Of a stretch of DNA of 45,181 nucleotides, positions 26,539 to 35,900 are shown piece after piece. The notes below the pieces were generated by a model. That model was given only the letters and a program-made list of their open reading frames with translations, was not told the DNA's origin and ran no database searches. Numbering within the stretch: the stretch's first letter is position 1; each line of letters opens with the position of its first letter. The translations under genes were made by a program, and so were the position numbers. The stretch covers positions 1 through 45,181 of the forward strand of contig CAYOSH010000031.1 in the NCBI GenBank assembly GCA_964406575.1, read 5' to 3'. Source of the stretch: WTAW01 sp964406575. Its GTDB lineage: Bacteria; Acidobacteriota; Aminicenantia; Aminicenantales; Aminicenantaceae.

Positions 26539-28626
26539 TTATTTAGAGTGTTTAAACTTCTTTATGGTGTTAACTTTTTCCTCTATTTCTTGCTGTCGAG
26601 GATTTATTTCTAGGGATTTTTCCCAGGCATTCAAGGCCTCTTCGTTTTTGCCCAGACGAAAATAACACTCGCCAATTGCATTAAGGACTAATAGGTTTGT
26701 GCCAACACTATTGAGATATTCTTTATAGTGTTGGATAGCAATCTCATACTCTTTCAAAGCCTGAAGAGCCTGCCCTAAAAGTATGAGAAAGCTGAAATCT
26801 TTAGCTTGTGTTTCTCGAGCAAAAGGAAGGAGAATATTTTTAACATTCTCAAATCTCTCCTGTAGGAAGAGAACTTGACTATAGGCTGTCGCATACCTCA
26901 AGGACTCTGGTCTTTGAGAGAACGCTGCACCTAAAAACTTCACCGCTTGAAGAAGATCTCCCTGATTTAAATATTGGATGCCTAAGATATAATTATATTC
27001 AACATTCTCAGAAGAAGGAATAACCTTGGAATAGATCCATGGTCTTGAGACACGAGTGAGTTGTGAGATTACAAATTGGACTTCCTCAAAAAAAAGTTCA
27101 TTTTCTTGGGCGTCCAAGAGGGAAACTCTAAGGGAAAAATAGTCTGGCAAGAATTCAGCTAGGGAAAATTCTTGCATGAAGTTGATGCCTGCGGGATAGT
27201 TTTTCAATGGCATATCTTTTTTCGAATAAAAAGAAGAATTGCGTATAAACGTATACCGGATAAATCCCTCTCGACGCAGTTTGGAAGAGAGGCCGTAAAT
27301 CTGGAAGAACACGTTTAAATTATCTGATTTAGCAAAAATAGCCCTGGGTTGAGTATAGAGTTGGAATTTACCCAATTGGTAAGGCCTGATGGATTGAACG
27401 GATTCTTTTTTACTTTCGGAGCGATAGCAAAGAAGAATCGGAGACATTTTGGGAGCTTCAAGGAGGTGGGGAATATCAATGGTTTGTTCAAAAGATGAGA
27501 ATTCTTTGGAGACTGTGTTCTTGATAAGGAGGCTAAACCTGTAATTTCCAGGAATAAGCGGAATAATATCCTCCAGGATAAAAGGTTTTCCCTGGAAGTC
27601 CATCAATTGTTCTTTGCTAAATTCCAGAGAAAATTTTTTCTCATATTGGAAGATGGTTTTCCCTTCTAAATTCGAAAAATTGCCGTTAAAAAGAAAAGTG
27701 GCATAGTATTTTTCATCGAAGGAACCAACAGACAGATTCTCAAGTTCAACTGAATAGTGAACAAAGAAAAGGCCTGAGTCATCCTGAAAAACCTTCACTA
27801 AATAATCATTCTGAATGTAATTGGCCGTGTATTCAACTTCGATACTATCTTTATATTTTAGCAAAGATTTCGCGTAATTATCATTCACAGTTTTGTAAGG
27901 GAGAGTATTTATATTTGAAAGGAGCACATCTGAAATCAAAGATGCATGCCCCGAAAGAGAGGATTCTCCTGGAATAAGTGTTATAGCAAAGTCAGCTAAG
28001 TCAGGTGCACGACTTTTTAACTCCATATAAGTCTCTTCAAGATTCGTAGGATCCCCCCTATAATTGATAAGAAGACTATAAGGACCATCACTAACAGGAC
28101 TATAAATTTTATATTCTCCTACTCCTCTTTTTTTAAAAAAAACAATATTGAAGGCAGGGGGAAGACTTGATGCATTTGTTCCTGCGTAGAACCAAACCTC
28201 TGTTGGATGCACTCCCTTGGTGCCCTGGTGCCTGTCAATATCAAAAGGAGGGCCAAGAATGATATATATCCGGCCCCGATCAGTCATCCACCCAGGCCGA
28301 GTTGTATCTCGGCCAAAAAACTTATTGGCATAGGCGATCCTTCGATAATGCTCTGTTTTAAATTCATTCTCTGTAGTTCCTCTCGTGGGATCTCTCTGCT
28401 TCCAAAAAGCCGCGATAAATATATTCCTTTCTCTGTCTGAATGCAGGCTTAAAAAAATGTCTTTCTCTGCAGGAGTAATAATGTAAACCACCTCTTCTTT
28501 CAGCCATTTTTGATGCTGTAAAGGTAAGTCCTCAATTTCTTTTTTTCCCAAAGAAAAAAGAAGTTGAGGCATTAAAATGGAGAAAAAAAAGATGATCAAA
28601 ATTATTTTTTTCGCTTCATTATTCAT
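26539..28626 (-). CDS. GWxTD domain protein with C-terminal TPRs
   Basis: A 695-aa secreted protein: signal peptide (1-26), then the GWxTD domain with its defining GWMTDRGRIYIILGPP at 112-127 and the preceding FWKQRDPTRGT (74-84). A long beta-rich middle part (about 180-520) follows, then three to four TPR units from about 545 to the end (AVKFLGAAFSQRPE, AIQHYKEYLNSVG, ALNAWEKSLEINP). Such proteins are common in Aminicenantes and Acidobacteria and have no established biochemical function. The gene has its own ribosome site (GAAGGGAA) and stands alone on the minus strand with the next two TPR genes behind it. Confidence 0.85.
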   Translation of the reverse strand: MNNEAKKIILIIFFFSILMPQLLFSLGKKEIEDLPLQHQKWLKEEVVYIITPAEKDIFLSLHSDRERNIFIAAFWKQRDPTRGTTENEFKTEHYRRIAYANKFFGRDTTRPGWMTDRGRIYIILGPPFDIDRHQGTKGVHPTEVWFYAGTNASSLPPAFNIVFFKKRGVGEYKIYSPVSDGPYSLLINYRGDPTNLEETYMELKSRAPDLADFAITLIPGESSLSGHASLISDVLLSNINTLPYKTVNDNYAKSLLKYKDSIEVEYTANYIQNDYLVKVFQDDSGLFFVHYSVELENLSVGSFDEKYYATFLFNGNFSNLEGKTIFQYEKKFSLEFSKEQLMDFQGKPFILEDIIPLIPGNYRFSLLIKNTVSKEFSSFEQTIDIPHLLEAPKMSPILLCYRSESKKESVQSIRPYQLGKFQLYTQPRAIFAKSDNLNVFFQIYGLSSKLRREGFIRYTFIRNSSFYSKKDMPLKNYPAGINFMQEFSLAEFLPDYFSLRVSLLDAQENELFFEEVQFVISQLTRVSRPWIYSKVIPSSENVEYNYILGIQYLNQGDLLQAVKFLGAAFSQRPESLRYATAYSQVLFLQERFENVKNILLPFARETQAKDFSFLILLGQALQALKEYEIAIQHYKEYLNSVGTNLLVLNAIGECYFRLGKNEEALNAWEKSLEINPRQQEIEEKVNTIKKFKHSK

Positions 28627-28732
28627 ATTACTAATTCCCTTCCCTCGTTAAAACCGTTTATAATGGTTCTATAATTAGGGATTGGATCCATTGTTCTTGA
28701 ATGATTTCTATGTGTCATGCTGTTTTTCAATA

Positions 28733-28946
28733 AAATTTCTTTTTCAAAGTCTCATATCAGTGGGACCATGTCAAGGATGTCATCTTGTCTAATATGGCTA
28801 ATGCGAATCAAGAGAAATTCGTTATTTACAATGGAAAAGCGAAAAAAACCCGAAAGAGAAATGCTCTTTTTTTTAAATACCATCCCTATGGCCCAGACCA
28901 ATTGAAATCAGAGATTGAATTACTGGGGCCCATTTATAAATTTTAG
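28733..28946 (+). other. Possible 3' gene remnant, unassigned
   Basis: In the 343-bp gap between two minus-strand genes, a plus-strand frame is open for about 70 codons and ends in TAG at 28944. It is Lys/Asn-rich with a C-terminal LKSEIELLGPIYKF. It has no start codon with a ribosome site and no promoter. It may be the tail of a lost gene or chance; I do not recognise it. Confidence 0.25.
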
Positions 28947-28969
28947 TAAAACAGAAGCTCAGAACCATT

Positions 28970-29911
28970 CTATTTCTCTAAATACTTCAATATTTCTTTA
29001 GCTGTGGCTGCTTTTTCTGCGTCTGGAGTGAGCTTAAGGAATCTATTGAAATTCATCTTCGCGTTTTCCTTTTCATTTATATTCATATAACACATTCCTA
29101 ACTGATAAAATGCATCTGATAAATTGGGATCCAGGGAAAGAGCTTTGTTGTAGTACTCGATAGCCTTTTTTATCTCTCCTTTATTATAGAAAGACGTTCC
29201 AATATTGTAAAAAACTAGAGAATCGGTTATTGATTCTTCCTCAATTCGATTGAAATAGCTCAATCCTATCTCTAATTCTCCCTTTTCTAAATACGAATTT
29301 CCCAAGGCAATCAGAATTTCTGTTGATCCGGGCTGTTTATTCAAAATCAATTTATACTGTGCTATCGCTGAATCATAATTAGCTAACTCATAATAGGCGT
29401 TTCCTAAGTTTTTATGGATTATATAGAATTCAGGATTTTCTTTTAATATTATCTGATATTCTTTTATAGCCTCCTTATATTTTTTTGAGTTGAACAATTC
29501 ATTTCCTTTAGCCAAATGCTGCGATAAATTTTCAGAAACGATGTTTTTTTCAGTTCTCTTTAATCGTATTTCAATGGGTTTGGCGCGTACTAGCTCGCTT
29601 ACATTTGTTGAAATTTGTCTTGGTTCATAACCTTCAGCTCTAAAGTCGATGTTCCATTCACCACCACGAATATTAGCTGCTTGCCATTTCCCCTTCATGT
29701 CAGTGGAAAGTTCAAATTTCGCTTCATGCTCATCCAGCAGAAAAATTACTTTCACATTTGGAATAGGATGGCCATCCTCAGTGAGGACGATTCCTTGAAT
29801 GCGTCCCCTTCCTCTCCAATCCTGTGCAAATACTGAATTTGAGAACACTATTAAGACTAAAACTGAGATGAGCATTAGTGTTTTCTTTGGAAAATTCTTG
29901 TGCTTGACCAT
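28970..29911 (-). CDS. Secreted CarboxypepD_reg plus TPR protein
   Basis: The chosen ATG at 29911 has an AAAGGAGG ribosome site; the frame extends to 29962 but that segment lacks one. The product is 313 aa. Signal peptide ending in SVFAQ, then a carboxypeptidase-regulatory-like beta-sandwich (about 35-115; IQGIVLTEDGHPIPNVKV), then five TPR units (AIKEYQIILKENPE, AIAQYKLILNKQPG, AIEYYNKALSLDPN and others). A scaffold or assembly protein of the envelope is the safest reading. It lies between the sulfatase/TPR gene and the GWxTD gene, all on one strand and all with TPRs. Confidence 0.85.
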   Translation of the reverse strand: MVKHKNFPKKTLMLISVLVLIVFSNSVFAQDWRGRGRIQGIVLTEDGHPIPNVKVIFLLDEHEAKFELSTDMKGKWQAANIRGGEWNIDFRAEGYEPRQISTNVSELVRAKPIEIRLKRTEKNIVSENLSQHLAKGNELFNSKKYKEAIKEYQIILKENPEFYIIHKNLGNAYYELANYDSAIAQYKLILNKQPGSTEILIALGNSYLEKGELEIGLSYFNRIEEESITDSLVFYNIGTSFYNKGEIKKAIEYYNKALSLDPNLSDAFYQLGMCYMNINEKENAKMNFNRFLKLTPDAEKAATAKEILKYLEK

Positions 29912-30139
29912 CTTTTCCTCCTTTGAGAGCAAAATTTTATTATAGACAATCTGCTTTTTCAAGTTGATTTTTTGCTAATCCTCCGTATAAAATGCGATGC
30001 CCTTCTCCAAAACTGAAATCTCGCCATTCAACATGGGACAAGATCAGATCAAGTTAATACTTCAAGAAGTATTTTTCTATCAATTGATATCGTTTTTATC
30101 CTGTTGCCTTTTTTTTAATTGACCTTGCCGCTTTGTGTA

Positions 30140-30232
30140 TGATATGAATATTCATATCAATAGGCGGGGAAAGCTATGAAAAATTTAGAGGTGTTTGTAG
30201 CAAATACAAAATTCTTGTATTTAAATGTGTGA
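30140..30232 (+). promoter_or_regulatory. 20-bp perfect palindrome with promoter-like boxes and an 18-codon mini-ORF
   Basis: TGATATGAATATTCATATCA (30140-30159) is a perfect palindrome overlapping a possible -10 region, with TTGACC about 17 bp upstream (30118). A GGGGAAAG ribosome site and an ATG at 30176 follow, opening an 18-codon frame ending at 30232. It looks like the regulated start of a gene whose body has been lost, or a very small peptide gene. The remaining parts of the gap 29963-30268 show nothing else. Confidence 0.35.
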
Positions 30233-30268
30233 TGCTAAAGATGGTAGCTAAGAAATTATAAACAAGTT

Positions 30269-32389
30269 TTACTGTTTCTTTGCTACCGCGTTTTTCAGAC
30301 GGGCTAAGAGCTCCTTCATTTTATTAATTTCAGAGCCATACTTTTTTGAAGGAGCAGTAGAAAGATACAGCTCAATATAATTAATAGCCTCTTTGAATTG
30401 ATTCATTTGAGTTAATCCGATACAAAGATTATAAAGGGCATCATATTGGTTTTCACTCAGGTCAACAGCTTTCTTCCAATTTTCAATAGCTTGAGAAAGT
30501 TCTTTTCGATCAGCATTTATTACACCCAAACCATTGTATGCCGATGCTAAATTTTTGTCATAAAAAATAGCTTTTTTGAAATATTGCTCTGCCTGAAAAT
30601 AGTTTTTCTGACTCAGGTAGACAGAACCGATGTTATTGTAAAGACTTGCATAGCCTTTATCCAGGACAATAGCCCTGAAGAAAACTCCAAGAGCTTCTTG
30701 ATTGTTCCCAAGTTTCCAGTAAGTCACTCCTAAGAAATTTAGGATTTCTACATCATGAGGATAAGATCGGGCTAAATCTTCAAGCATGGTTTTTGCCCTT
30801 TGGAGCTGACCGGCCTCTTGTAGAAAGACTGCAAGTTTGGTTATGAGAACTGGATTATCAGGTATAATATGGCATGCTCTCTCTAATAGTTTTATGGCTT
30901 TTTCTGTTTGACCGATCTCATTATATATATAAGAAAGATGTTCATAGACGCGGGCAAAATCAGGCTTCATTTCTATGATTTGTTCTAGAATTATTTGGGC
31001 CTTTTCATACATGCCTTCCTTGAAGGCCATCATGCCCTCTTGCATCTTATTGTCTAACGCTATCAAATTTTTGGGATCATCTTCGGCTGAGAAATTTCGC
31101 TTTTTGGGTGCATCTAGATTGCCGGTAATATACCCTAGCGTTCGAAGTTTTTCTAGAGTTTCGCGGTTTTCCAATCTTCTGGCCAAAATTGGATATTTTT
31201 CTTTACTAAGAAGATTATCAAGATCTTTCTTTAACTTATTTAATAATCTTTTTTCCTTGGTAGCAAGATTATCCTTTTCTTCAATGTCAATCTTTAAATC
31301 ATAAAGTTCGGGAAGAGGCAAGGAAATAAATTTATAATTTTCTTGAATTAAGCCATACAGTGGGGCCCAGTTTCGATTCAAATTTGGGGAAAGGGATTCG
31401 AAATAACAAGCATCTTCTTTCCATTTTGAAGGATCTTTAACCAGTGGGAGTAGGGATCTTCCCTGAATTGTATCTGAAATTTTCAAACTCAGAATATCTA
31501 AGATAGTTGGAGCAATATCGATATGCCTTACTACTTTTTGAATGACTTTTGGTTTTGGAAAAACTTTGGGTTGAAAAATAATCAGAGGAATATGGAGCGT
31601 GCTGTTATAGGCAAATACGCCATGAGTTAATTCCCCGTGTTCTCCTAGGCTCTCTCCATGATCTGAAGTGATAATGATCAAAGGATGGTCTTTGTATTTT
31701 TTCCCTTCAAAGAATTTAAAAAGCGTTCCCAATTGCTGATCGACATAAGCCACCTCTCCTCCATATAAATCAGAGGGATATTTTTTTTTAAATTCAAGCG
31801 GAGGATTGTAAGGAATATGGGGATCGAACAGATGAATCCAGCAGAACCAGACGCCTTCTGCTTGGGCATTAATCCAGTTGAGGGATGCATCTATGACTTT
31901 TTCTGCGGGTCTCTCTACGAAAAACAGCTTATTAAGGTGAGATGTATCACCGTAGAAATCATCATAGACATCAAAGCCTTGATTGAGGCCAAAACGGTCA
32001 TCAAGAGGAAAGGCGCCGATAAAGGCAGCTGTTCTATACCCTTTCTCCTTCAGAATTTCAGATATGAGAAGAGCTTCCTCTCCCAACCGGAAGCCAACAT
32101 TATCTCTCACTCCATGAGAGAAAGGATAAGTCCCTGTTAGAATGTTAATATGGGAAGGCAAAGTTAGAACATTATGAGCAAAGGCTCTCAAGAAGAGCAA
32201 GCCTTTAGAAGCCATGCGGTCAATATTGGGGGTTTCAACTTTTGTTTTATTGTAACAGCTTAGATAATCTGCCCGGAGGGTGTCAATGGTTATAAGAAGG
32301 ACATTTAGCTTTGAAGGCTTTGGCGCTGAAAAAACCCAAATGTTGAAGAGAATCAACAGAAAAGGAAAGAAAATAAAATTTCGTCTCAT
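30269..32389 (-). CDS. Sulfatase/alkaline-phosphatase-fold protein with TPR tail
   Basis: A 706-aa secreted protein: signal peptide (1-21), then a sulfatase-type domain (about 27-420) with the metal-binding TIDTLRADYLSCY (34-46, D36) and ITSDHGESLGEHGE. The canonical C/S-x-P-x-R formylglycine motif is replaced by T-L-P-S-H (76-80), so it probably is not a formylglycine-type sulfatase; a threonine nucleophile as in phosphotransferases of this superfamily is possible. TPR units fill about 450-690. No ribosome site is evident before the ATG at 32389. Proteins with this architecture are frequent in Aminicenantes, with unknown substrates. Confidence 0.87.
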   Translation of the reverse strand: MRRNFIFFPFLLILFNIWVFSAPKPSKLNVLLITIDTLRADYLSCYNKTKVETPNIDRMASKGLLFLRAFAHNVLTLPSHINILTGTYPFSHGVRDNVGFRLGEEALLISEILKEKGYRTAAFIGAFPLDDRFGLNQGFDVYDDFYGDTSHLNKLFFVERPAEKVIDASLNWINAQAEGVWFCWIHLFDPHIPYNPPLEFKKKYPSDLYGGEVAYVDQQLGTLFKFFEGKKYKDHPLIIITSDHGESLGEHGELTHGVFAYNSTLHIPLIIFQPKVFPKPKVIQKVVRHIDIAPTILDILSLKISDTIQGRSLLPLVKDPSKWKEDACYFESLSPNLNRNWAPLYGLIQENYKFISLPLPELYDLKIDIEEKDNLATKEKRLLNKLKKDLDNLLSKEKYPILARRLENRETLEKLRTLGYITGNLDAPKKRNFSAEDDPKNLIALDNKMQEGMMAFKEGMYEKAQIILEQIIEMKPDFARVYEHLSYIYNEIGQTEKAIKLLERACHIIPDNPVLITKLAVFLQEAGQLQRAKTMLEDLARSYPHDVEILNFLGVTYWKLGNNQEALGVFFRAIVLDKGYASLYNNIGSVYLSQKNYFQAEQYFKKAIFYDKNLASAYNGLGVINADRKELSQAIENWKKAVDLSENQYDALYNLCIGLTQMNQFKEAINYIELYLSTAPSKKYGSEINKMKELLARLKNAVAKKQ

Positions 32390-32699
32390 TGGATGAAAAA
32401 AATTGAATCTCTAGATGATCTTAGGCCTTTTCGCAGCATAAATTTTTTCATTTCTTTTTATCATTTGAAAAAATTATACAAATCCTTGTATGCTTAGGGA
32501 ATATATTTTAAAATTTTCCTCCAATTCGTTTGTTCGATATCAATATTTGAGGATCATCTCCCAGCGAGACCTACCATGTCCGCTATGAGTGTAACACACT
32601 ATTTTGCCTTTCGCTGAATCAGGATCATTCATCAATCAGTAGCCCAAGGTACCAAGACAGCTCGGATCGTTACTGTCCCCGACGGGGGTTTCCTTCCCC

Positions 32700-32762
32700 G
32701 CTGCACCGAACATCCATAAGTCTGTCGACACTATTGAACGCTATAGTTATGGCAATCTGAGC
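32700..32762 (+). mobile_element. ISL3-family transposase remnant 3 (short)
   Basis: In the gap 32390-32780 the stretch TGCACCGAACATCCA...GAACGCTATAGTTATGGCAATCTGAGC lines up, with a small deletion, with TGCACCGAACAACCA...GAGCACTATAGCTATGACATTCTGAA of the remnant at 40.2 kb. It is a tiny relic of the same IS. The rest of this gap (32390-32699) holds nothing I can name. Confidence 0.45.
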
Positions 32763-32780
32763 AAAATAATAACCTAGAGT

Positions 32781-33479
32781 CTACTTAATGGGAGGTTTCG
32801 CATACAATGCTTTTTTTGAGTGTGTCAGTTTAGCATCTATTAGTGCCTCACAGATCTTTAGAGTCACTGTAGTGGGATCAAGCACGACAATACCTAATTC
32901 ACGGGAAATATCCTCGTGATAGCCCACCATGGCAGCACATCCGAGAATAATTATCTCTGCACCATCCTCTTCCACCGCTTGATGGGCGACCTCCAATATA
33001 CGTGATTTGGCAAGTTTCGTATTGGCATCAGTGTCAGCCACGGTCATGTCTGTCGTTCGCACCGAGGCCAACCAAGGATCCAGTTTATAATTCTGAACTT
33101 CTTTGTATTTATGAGGGATTCTATTTTTTATTGGCGTAAGTACAGTGAATTTACCACACAGCATAGCTGCCACATGGAGCGTTACTTCTTCTATGCCGAC
33201 TACAAGAATATCTGAAATTTCCCTGGCTGCTTCAAGACCCGGATCAGAGAAGGCGGCTATAATAACAGCATCGAAGCCCTCCTTATTCGCTTTTTGTACT
33301 AGTTGTAAGGTTGGAGGAACAGTCAGGGCGGCATCATAAGAAGAGTCGATTGTTTCCGGCCCCTGATCGGGACAGGTGACAACCAACTCTGTATCTTCCC
33401 CTTTTATCCTAAGAAGATTTCTCCTCATATTCTCAGTCATTGATTCTGACGTATTTGGATTAATAACCATAATTTTCAA
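32781..33479 (-). CDS. Hydantoin/Asp-Glu racemase-family protein, catalytic Cys replaced by Ala
   Basis: A 232-aa HyuE-type protein (N-terminus MKIMVINPNTSESMT). The TTG start at 33479 is supported by AAAGGAGA 6 nt upstream and by the family's usual N-terminus. The second catalytic cysteine is present (C181, LGCAAMVG), but the first, normally in an ACFxDPG segment at position 76, is alanine (AAFSDPG). One-base chemistry, an eliminase/isomerase activity or loss of racemase activity would follow. It is the last gene of a symporter-M24-M24-racemase cluster, 30 bp after the M24 gene. Confidence 0.88.
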   Translation of the reverse strand: MKIMVINPNTSESMTENMRRNLLRIKGEDTELVVTCPDQGPETIDSSYDAALTVPPTLQLVQKANKEGFDAVIIAAFSDPGLEAAREISDILVVGIEEVTLHVAAMLCGKFTVLTPIKNRIPHKYKEVQNYKLDPWLASVRTTDMTVADTDANTKLAKSRILEVAHQAVEEDGAEIIILGCAAMVGYHEDISRELGIVVLDPTTVTLKICEALIDAKLTHSKKALYAKPPIK

Positions 33480-33509
33480 AATCTTTCTCCTTTCATTGCC
33501 ATTTCTAAA

Positions 33510-34712
33510 TCAACCAGGGCCACTTGCATAAGATTTTGAGGCGAGATACGGCTCTCTCCAGTCTTTATACCATCCCATTATCTCGCATTCTTTGTCAGTG
33601 ATATGCACGGTGTCCTTCGATCTCATAATCTCCTGGTTAGGCCCGTATATTACAGGATCTATAACCAACACCATATCTTTCTTAATTTCTGTGTCATCGC
33701 ATGCGTTCAAGTAAGGAGGCTCGAAACTGGAAACACCAATCCCATGCCCTACACCTAAATCACTAATAAGTTCAATTCCTTTCTTTTTGGCAAATTCTTT
33801 TACTCTCTTGAAAACCTGATTGCAGCTAGTACCTGGTTTTATATTCTCAACTGCGGCTTCCCTTAGTGCTACCAAATTCTCATACGCTTTTTTCTGCTCG
33901 GGACTAGGATCACCCATGATTAATACCCTTGCAGCACTAGACCAATAACCATCAAGGGACGCCTTCATTTCCACCCGCACCATCTCCCCTTTGCTAAGGT
34001 TCTTACCCCAGCCGACACCAAATTTTGGCGCGAGCGGCCAAAACTTTTTTGCATGCTCACCTGAAGCTGCCTGGGAAACAGAATGGTAGCCCACAACATC
34101 AAGATTTCTCTCAAGACAATGAACTCTAATGAGCTCTGCAAGACCCTTTTCAGGTCTTTCCATAGTAGAAAGCACATGATGGACAGCACCCAATATGCCA
34201 TGATCCGTACGATGAGCTACATCCTCAAGAATTTTGATCTCTTCTTGGGTTTTGGTTATCCGCAATTCATTAAGCCATGCATCACATCCAACAATTTCCA
34301 TGCCTGGAAGAGCGTTCATCAATTCTTTAAAAAATTCATAGGGTACTCTGTTTTTATCAACTCCAATTATGGCACTTTTTTTTCCTTGAAGCTCTTCATG
34401 CAAAAGGTCGGCAATAATCTTGATTACAGCTTTAAGACTGTCGCTTTTTAATTCATTGTAAGAATAAGTCCGCCTCAGCCAACTCTCATTGTGGAGAGTG
34501 GTTTTCCATTCTAACGGGCAAATAATTAAAGGCTCCCCTCTTTTTGACCAAATAACTATTACAAATCTTTCAGGATAGTCAAACAAGCAAGGCAATTTTG
34601 TGCCGCTCAGATACTGAACATTATCGCTCCCAAATACAATTACAGCATCATATTCAGAATTATCAATCGCACTTTTAACTTTCGTAACAATGCCAAAATC
34701 CATATTATTCAT
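33510..34712 (-). CDS. M24-fold (creatinase/Xaa-Pro peptidase-like) hydrolase 1
   Basis: A 400-aa protein: N-terminal creatinase-type domain (about 1-150, NVQYLSGTKLPCLFDYPE) and C-terminal pita-bread domain. The HGIG histidine is kept (GVGHGIGV), but the dinuclear-metal ligands of true M24 peptidases are not: the first two aspartates are lost (VEMKAS... and YWSSAAR), the HExP glutamate is FEPP, the next E is D (VIDP) and the last E is K (RSKDTV). Like creatinase, it may therefore work without metal on a C-N bond of a ureido, amidino or peptide substrate. ATG at 34712 has AAAGGAG 8 nt upstream. Paralogue of the next upstream gene. Confidence 0.85.
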   Translation of the reverse strand: MNNMDFGIVTKVKSAIDNSEYDAVIVFGSDNVQYLSGTKLPCLFDYPERFVIVIWSKRGEPLIICPLEWKTTLHNESWLRRTYSYNELKSDSLKAVIKIIADLLHEELQGKKSAIIGVDKNRVPYEFFKELMNALPGMEIVGCDAWLNELRITKTQEEIKILEDVAHRTDHGILGAVHHVLSTMERPEKGLAELIRVHCLERNLDVVGYHSVSQAASGEHAKKFWPLAPKFGVGWGKNLSKGEMVRVEMKASLDGYWSSAARVLIMGDPSPEQKKAYENLVALREAAVENIKPGTSCNQVFKRVKEFAKKKGIELISDLGVGHGIGVSSFEPPYLNACDDTEIKKDMVLVIDPVIYGPNQEIMRSKDTVHITDKECEIMGWYKDWREPYLASKSYASGPG

Positions 34713-34730
34713 TAGGCATCTCCTTTATAA

Positions 34731-35900
34731 TCAATGGGCAGATCTGAAACCGATTGTTTCATAAAATCTATTCCAATTTCTGTACCAACTCAATAAGCGA
34801 CAACCATCCCCTGTAATTTCGTAAGTATCCTTTGAACAGATGAGCTCCCGGTTAGGGCCATATGTATAGATGGCCAGTACAATGACCATCCCTGGTTGCA
34901 ATATCGATCTGTCATAAAAATTAAGGAAGGGGGCTTCTCGCTCATCCAGCCCTACACCATGGCCAATTCCAACTTCTTTCCAGAATTCTATGCTCTTCCT
35001 ATCCGCTATATTCTTTACTTTTTTAAAAACCTCATCGCAACGATTGCCAGGTTTTAGCATTTCTTCTGCAGCTGACTTAAGAAAAACATTATTCTGATAT
35101 GAATCAATGTAAACATCTTTCGCCTCACCGATGAATGCCATGCGACTTGTATTTGACCAGTACCCCCAGAAATGATTTGTAATGATCATCCGAATAAGAT
35201 TCCCAGCGATAAACTTTCCGTGTTGAGGCGCATACAACCGCTGCGAATCATCGCCCTGCAATGTTACCAGATGTCCTACGCCTGAAGCTCCGGCTTCATA
35301 AGCATGAACCCTGAGGCGCTCTGTGAACTCCGATAAAGTGTATCCAGCCCCTTCCATCGAGCCTTCCATATGGTTGAGTGCCCCAACAATAGCCATCTCT
35401 GATTGTTTAGAGGCGGTTTCAAGAAACTTTATCTCAGCTTCCGTCTTTATCAGACGTAATTCCATAAATATTTTATCACAAGGCAGCCAGATAGCCTTGG
35501 GCATACTCTTTATAAGGACCTCCATGAAGAGAGTTGAGACCCTTGAAAACTCGATACCGATTTTAGCTTTTTTCAGATTTAGATCCAAAAGTAGTTCAAC
35601 GAGAGAATTCACAATGGATACAGGAGGTAATGCTTTGCTTTCGCTGTAAGTTCGAATTTCTCCGCTCCAATTCTGATCCCTTATGGATTTCTCCCAATCG
35701 AGAGGACAAATTATACAATCCTGCCTGTCTTTTGTTCTAACTATAAGAGCATTGCGATCGGGATAATTAGCCGCATAAGGAAGAACAGTCCCTGTCATAT
35801 AGGTAAAATTTTCACTTCCAATTGCAATGACAGCATCATATTCAGAATTCTCGAGGGTGCTAATAAAATTAACATCGATTTTTCTCTCTTTATTATTCAT
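34731..35900 (-). CDS. M24-fold (creatinase/Xaa-Pro peptidase-like) hydrolase 2
   Basis: A 389-aa paralogue of the adjacent M24 gene. The ATG at 35900 (MNN) aligns with the paralogue's start; an ATG three codons earlier (35909) is equally reachable from the AGGAG site, and the open frame up to 36098 is not coding. The creatinase-like N-domain (NFTYMTGTVLPYAANYPD) is kept. In the C-domain GHGVGL and EAP are present, but the metal aspartates are T and N (RMIITNHFWGYWSNTSR), the late glutamate is A (LAIYTYGP) and the last is K (CSKDTY). So this copy also lacks a metal site. It may form a heteromer with the neighbour. 18 bp separate the genes. Confidence 0.85.
   Translation of the reverse strand: MNNKERKIDVNFISTLENSEYDAVIAIGSENFTYMTGTVLPYAANYPDRNALIVRTKDRQDCIICPLDWEKSIRDQNWSGEIRTYSESKALPPVSIVNSLVELLLDLNLKKAKIGIEFSRVSTLFMEVLIKSMPKAIWLPCDKIFMELRLIKTEAEIKFLETASKQSEMAIVGALNHMEGSMEGAGYTLSEFTERLRVHAYEAGASGVGHLVTLQGDDSQRLYAPQHGKFIAGNLIRMIITNHFWGYWSNTSRMAFIGEAKDVYIDSYQNNVFLKSAAEEMLKPGNRCDEVFKKVKNIADRKSIEFWKEVGIGHGVGLDEREAPFLNFYDRSILQPGMVIVLAIYTYGPNRELICSKDTYEITGDGCRLLSWYRNWNRFYETIGFRSAH

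Noticed and set aside
28717..28905. 62-aa plus-strand gene
   Set aside because: Met/Phe/Lys-rich frame without ribosome site; the adjacent frame (28733-28946) looks slightly more protein-like and was listed as uncertain instead.
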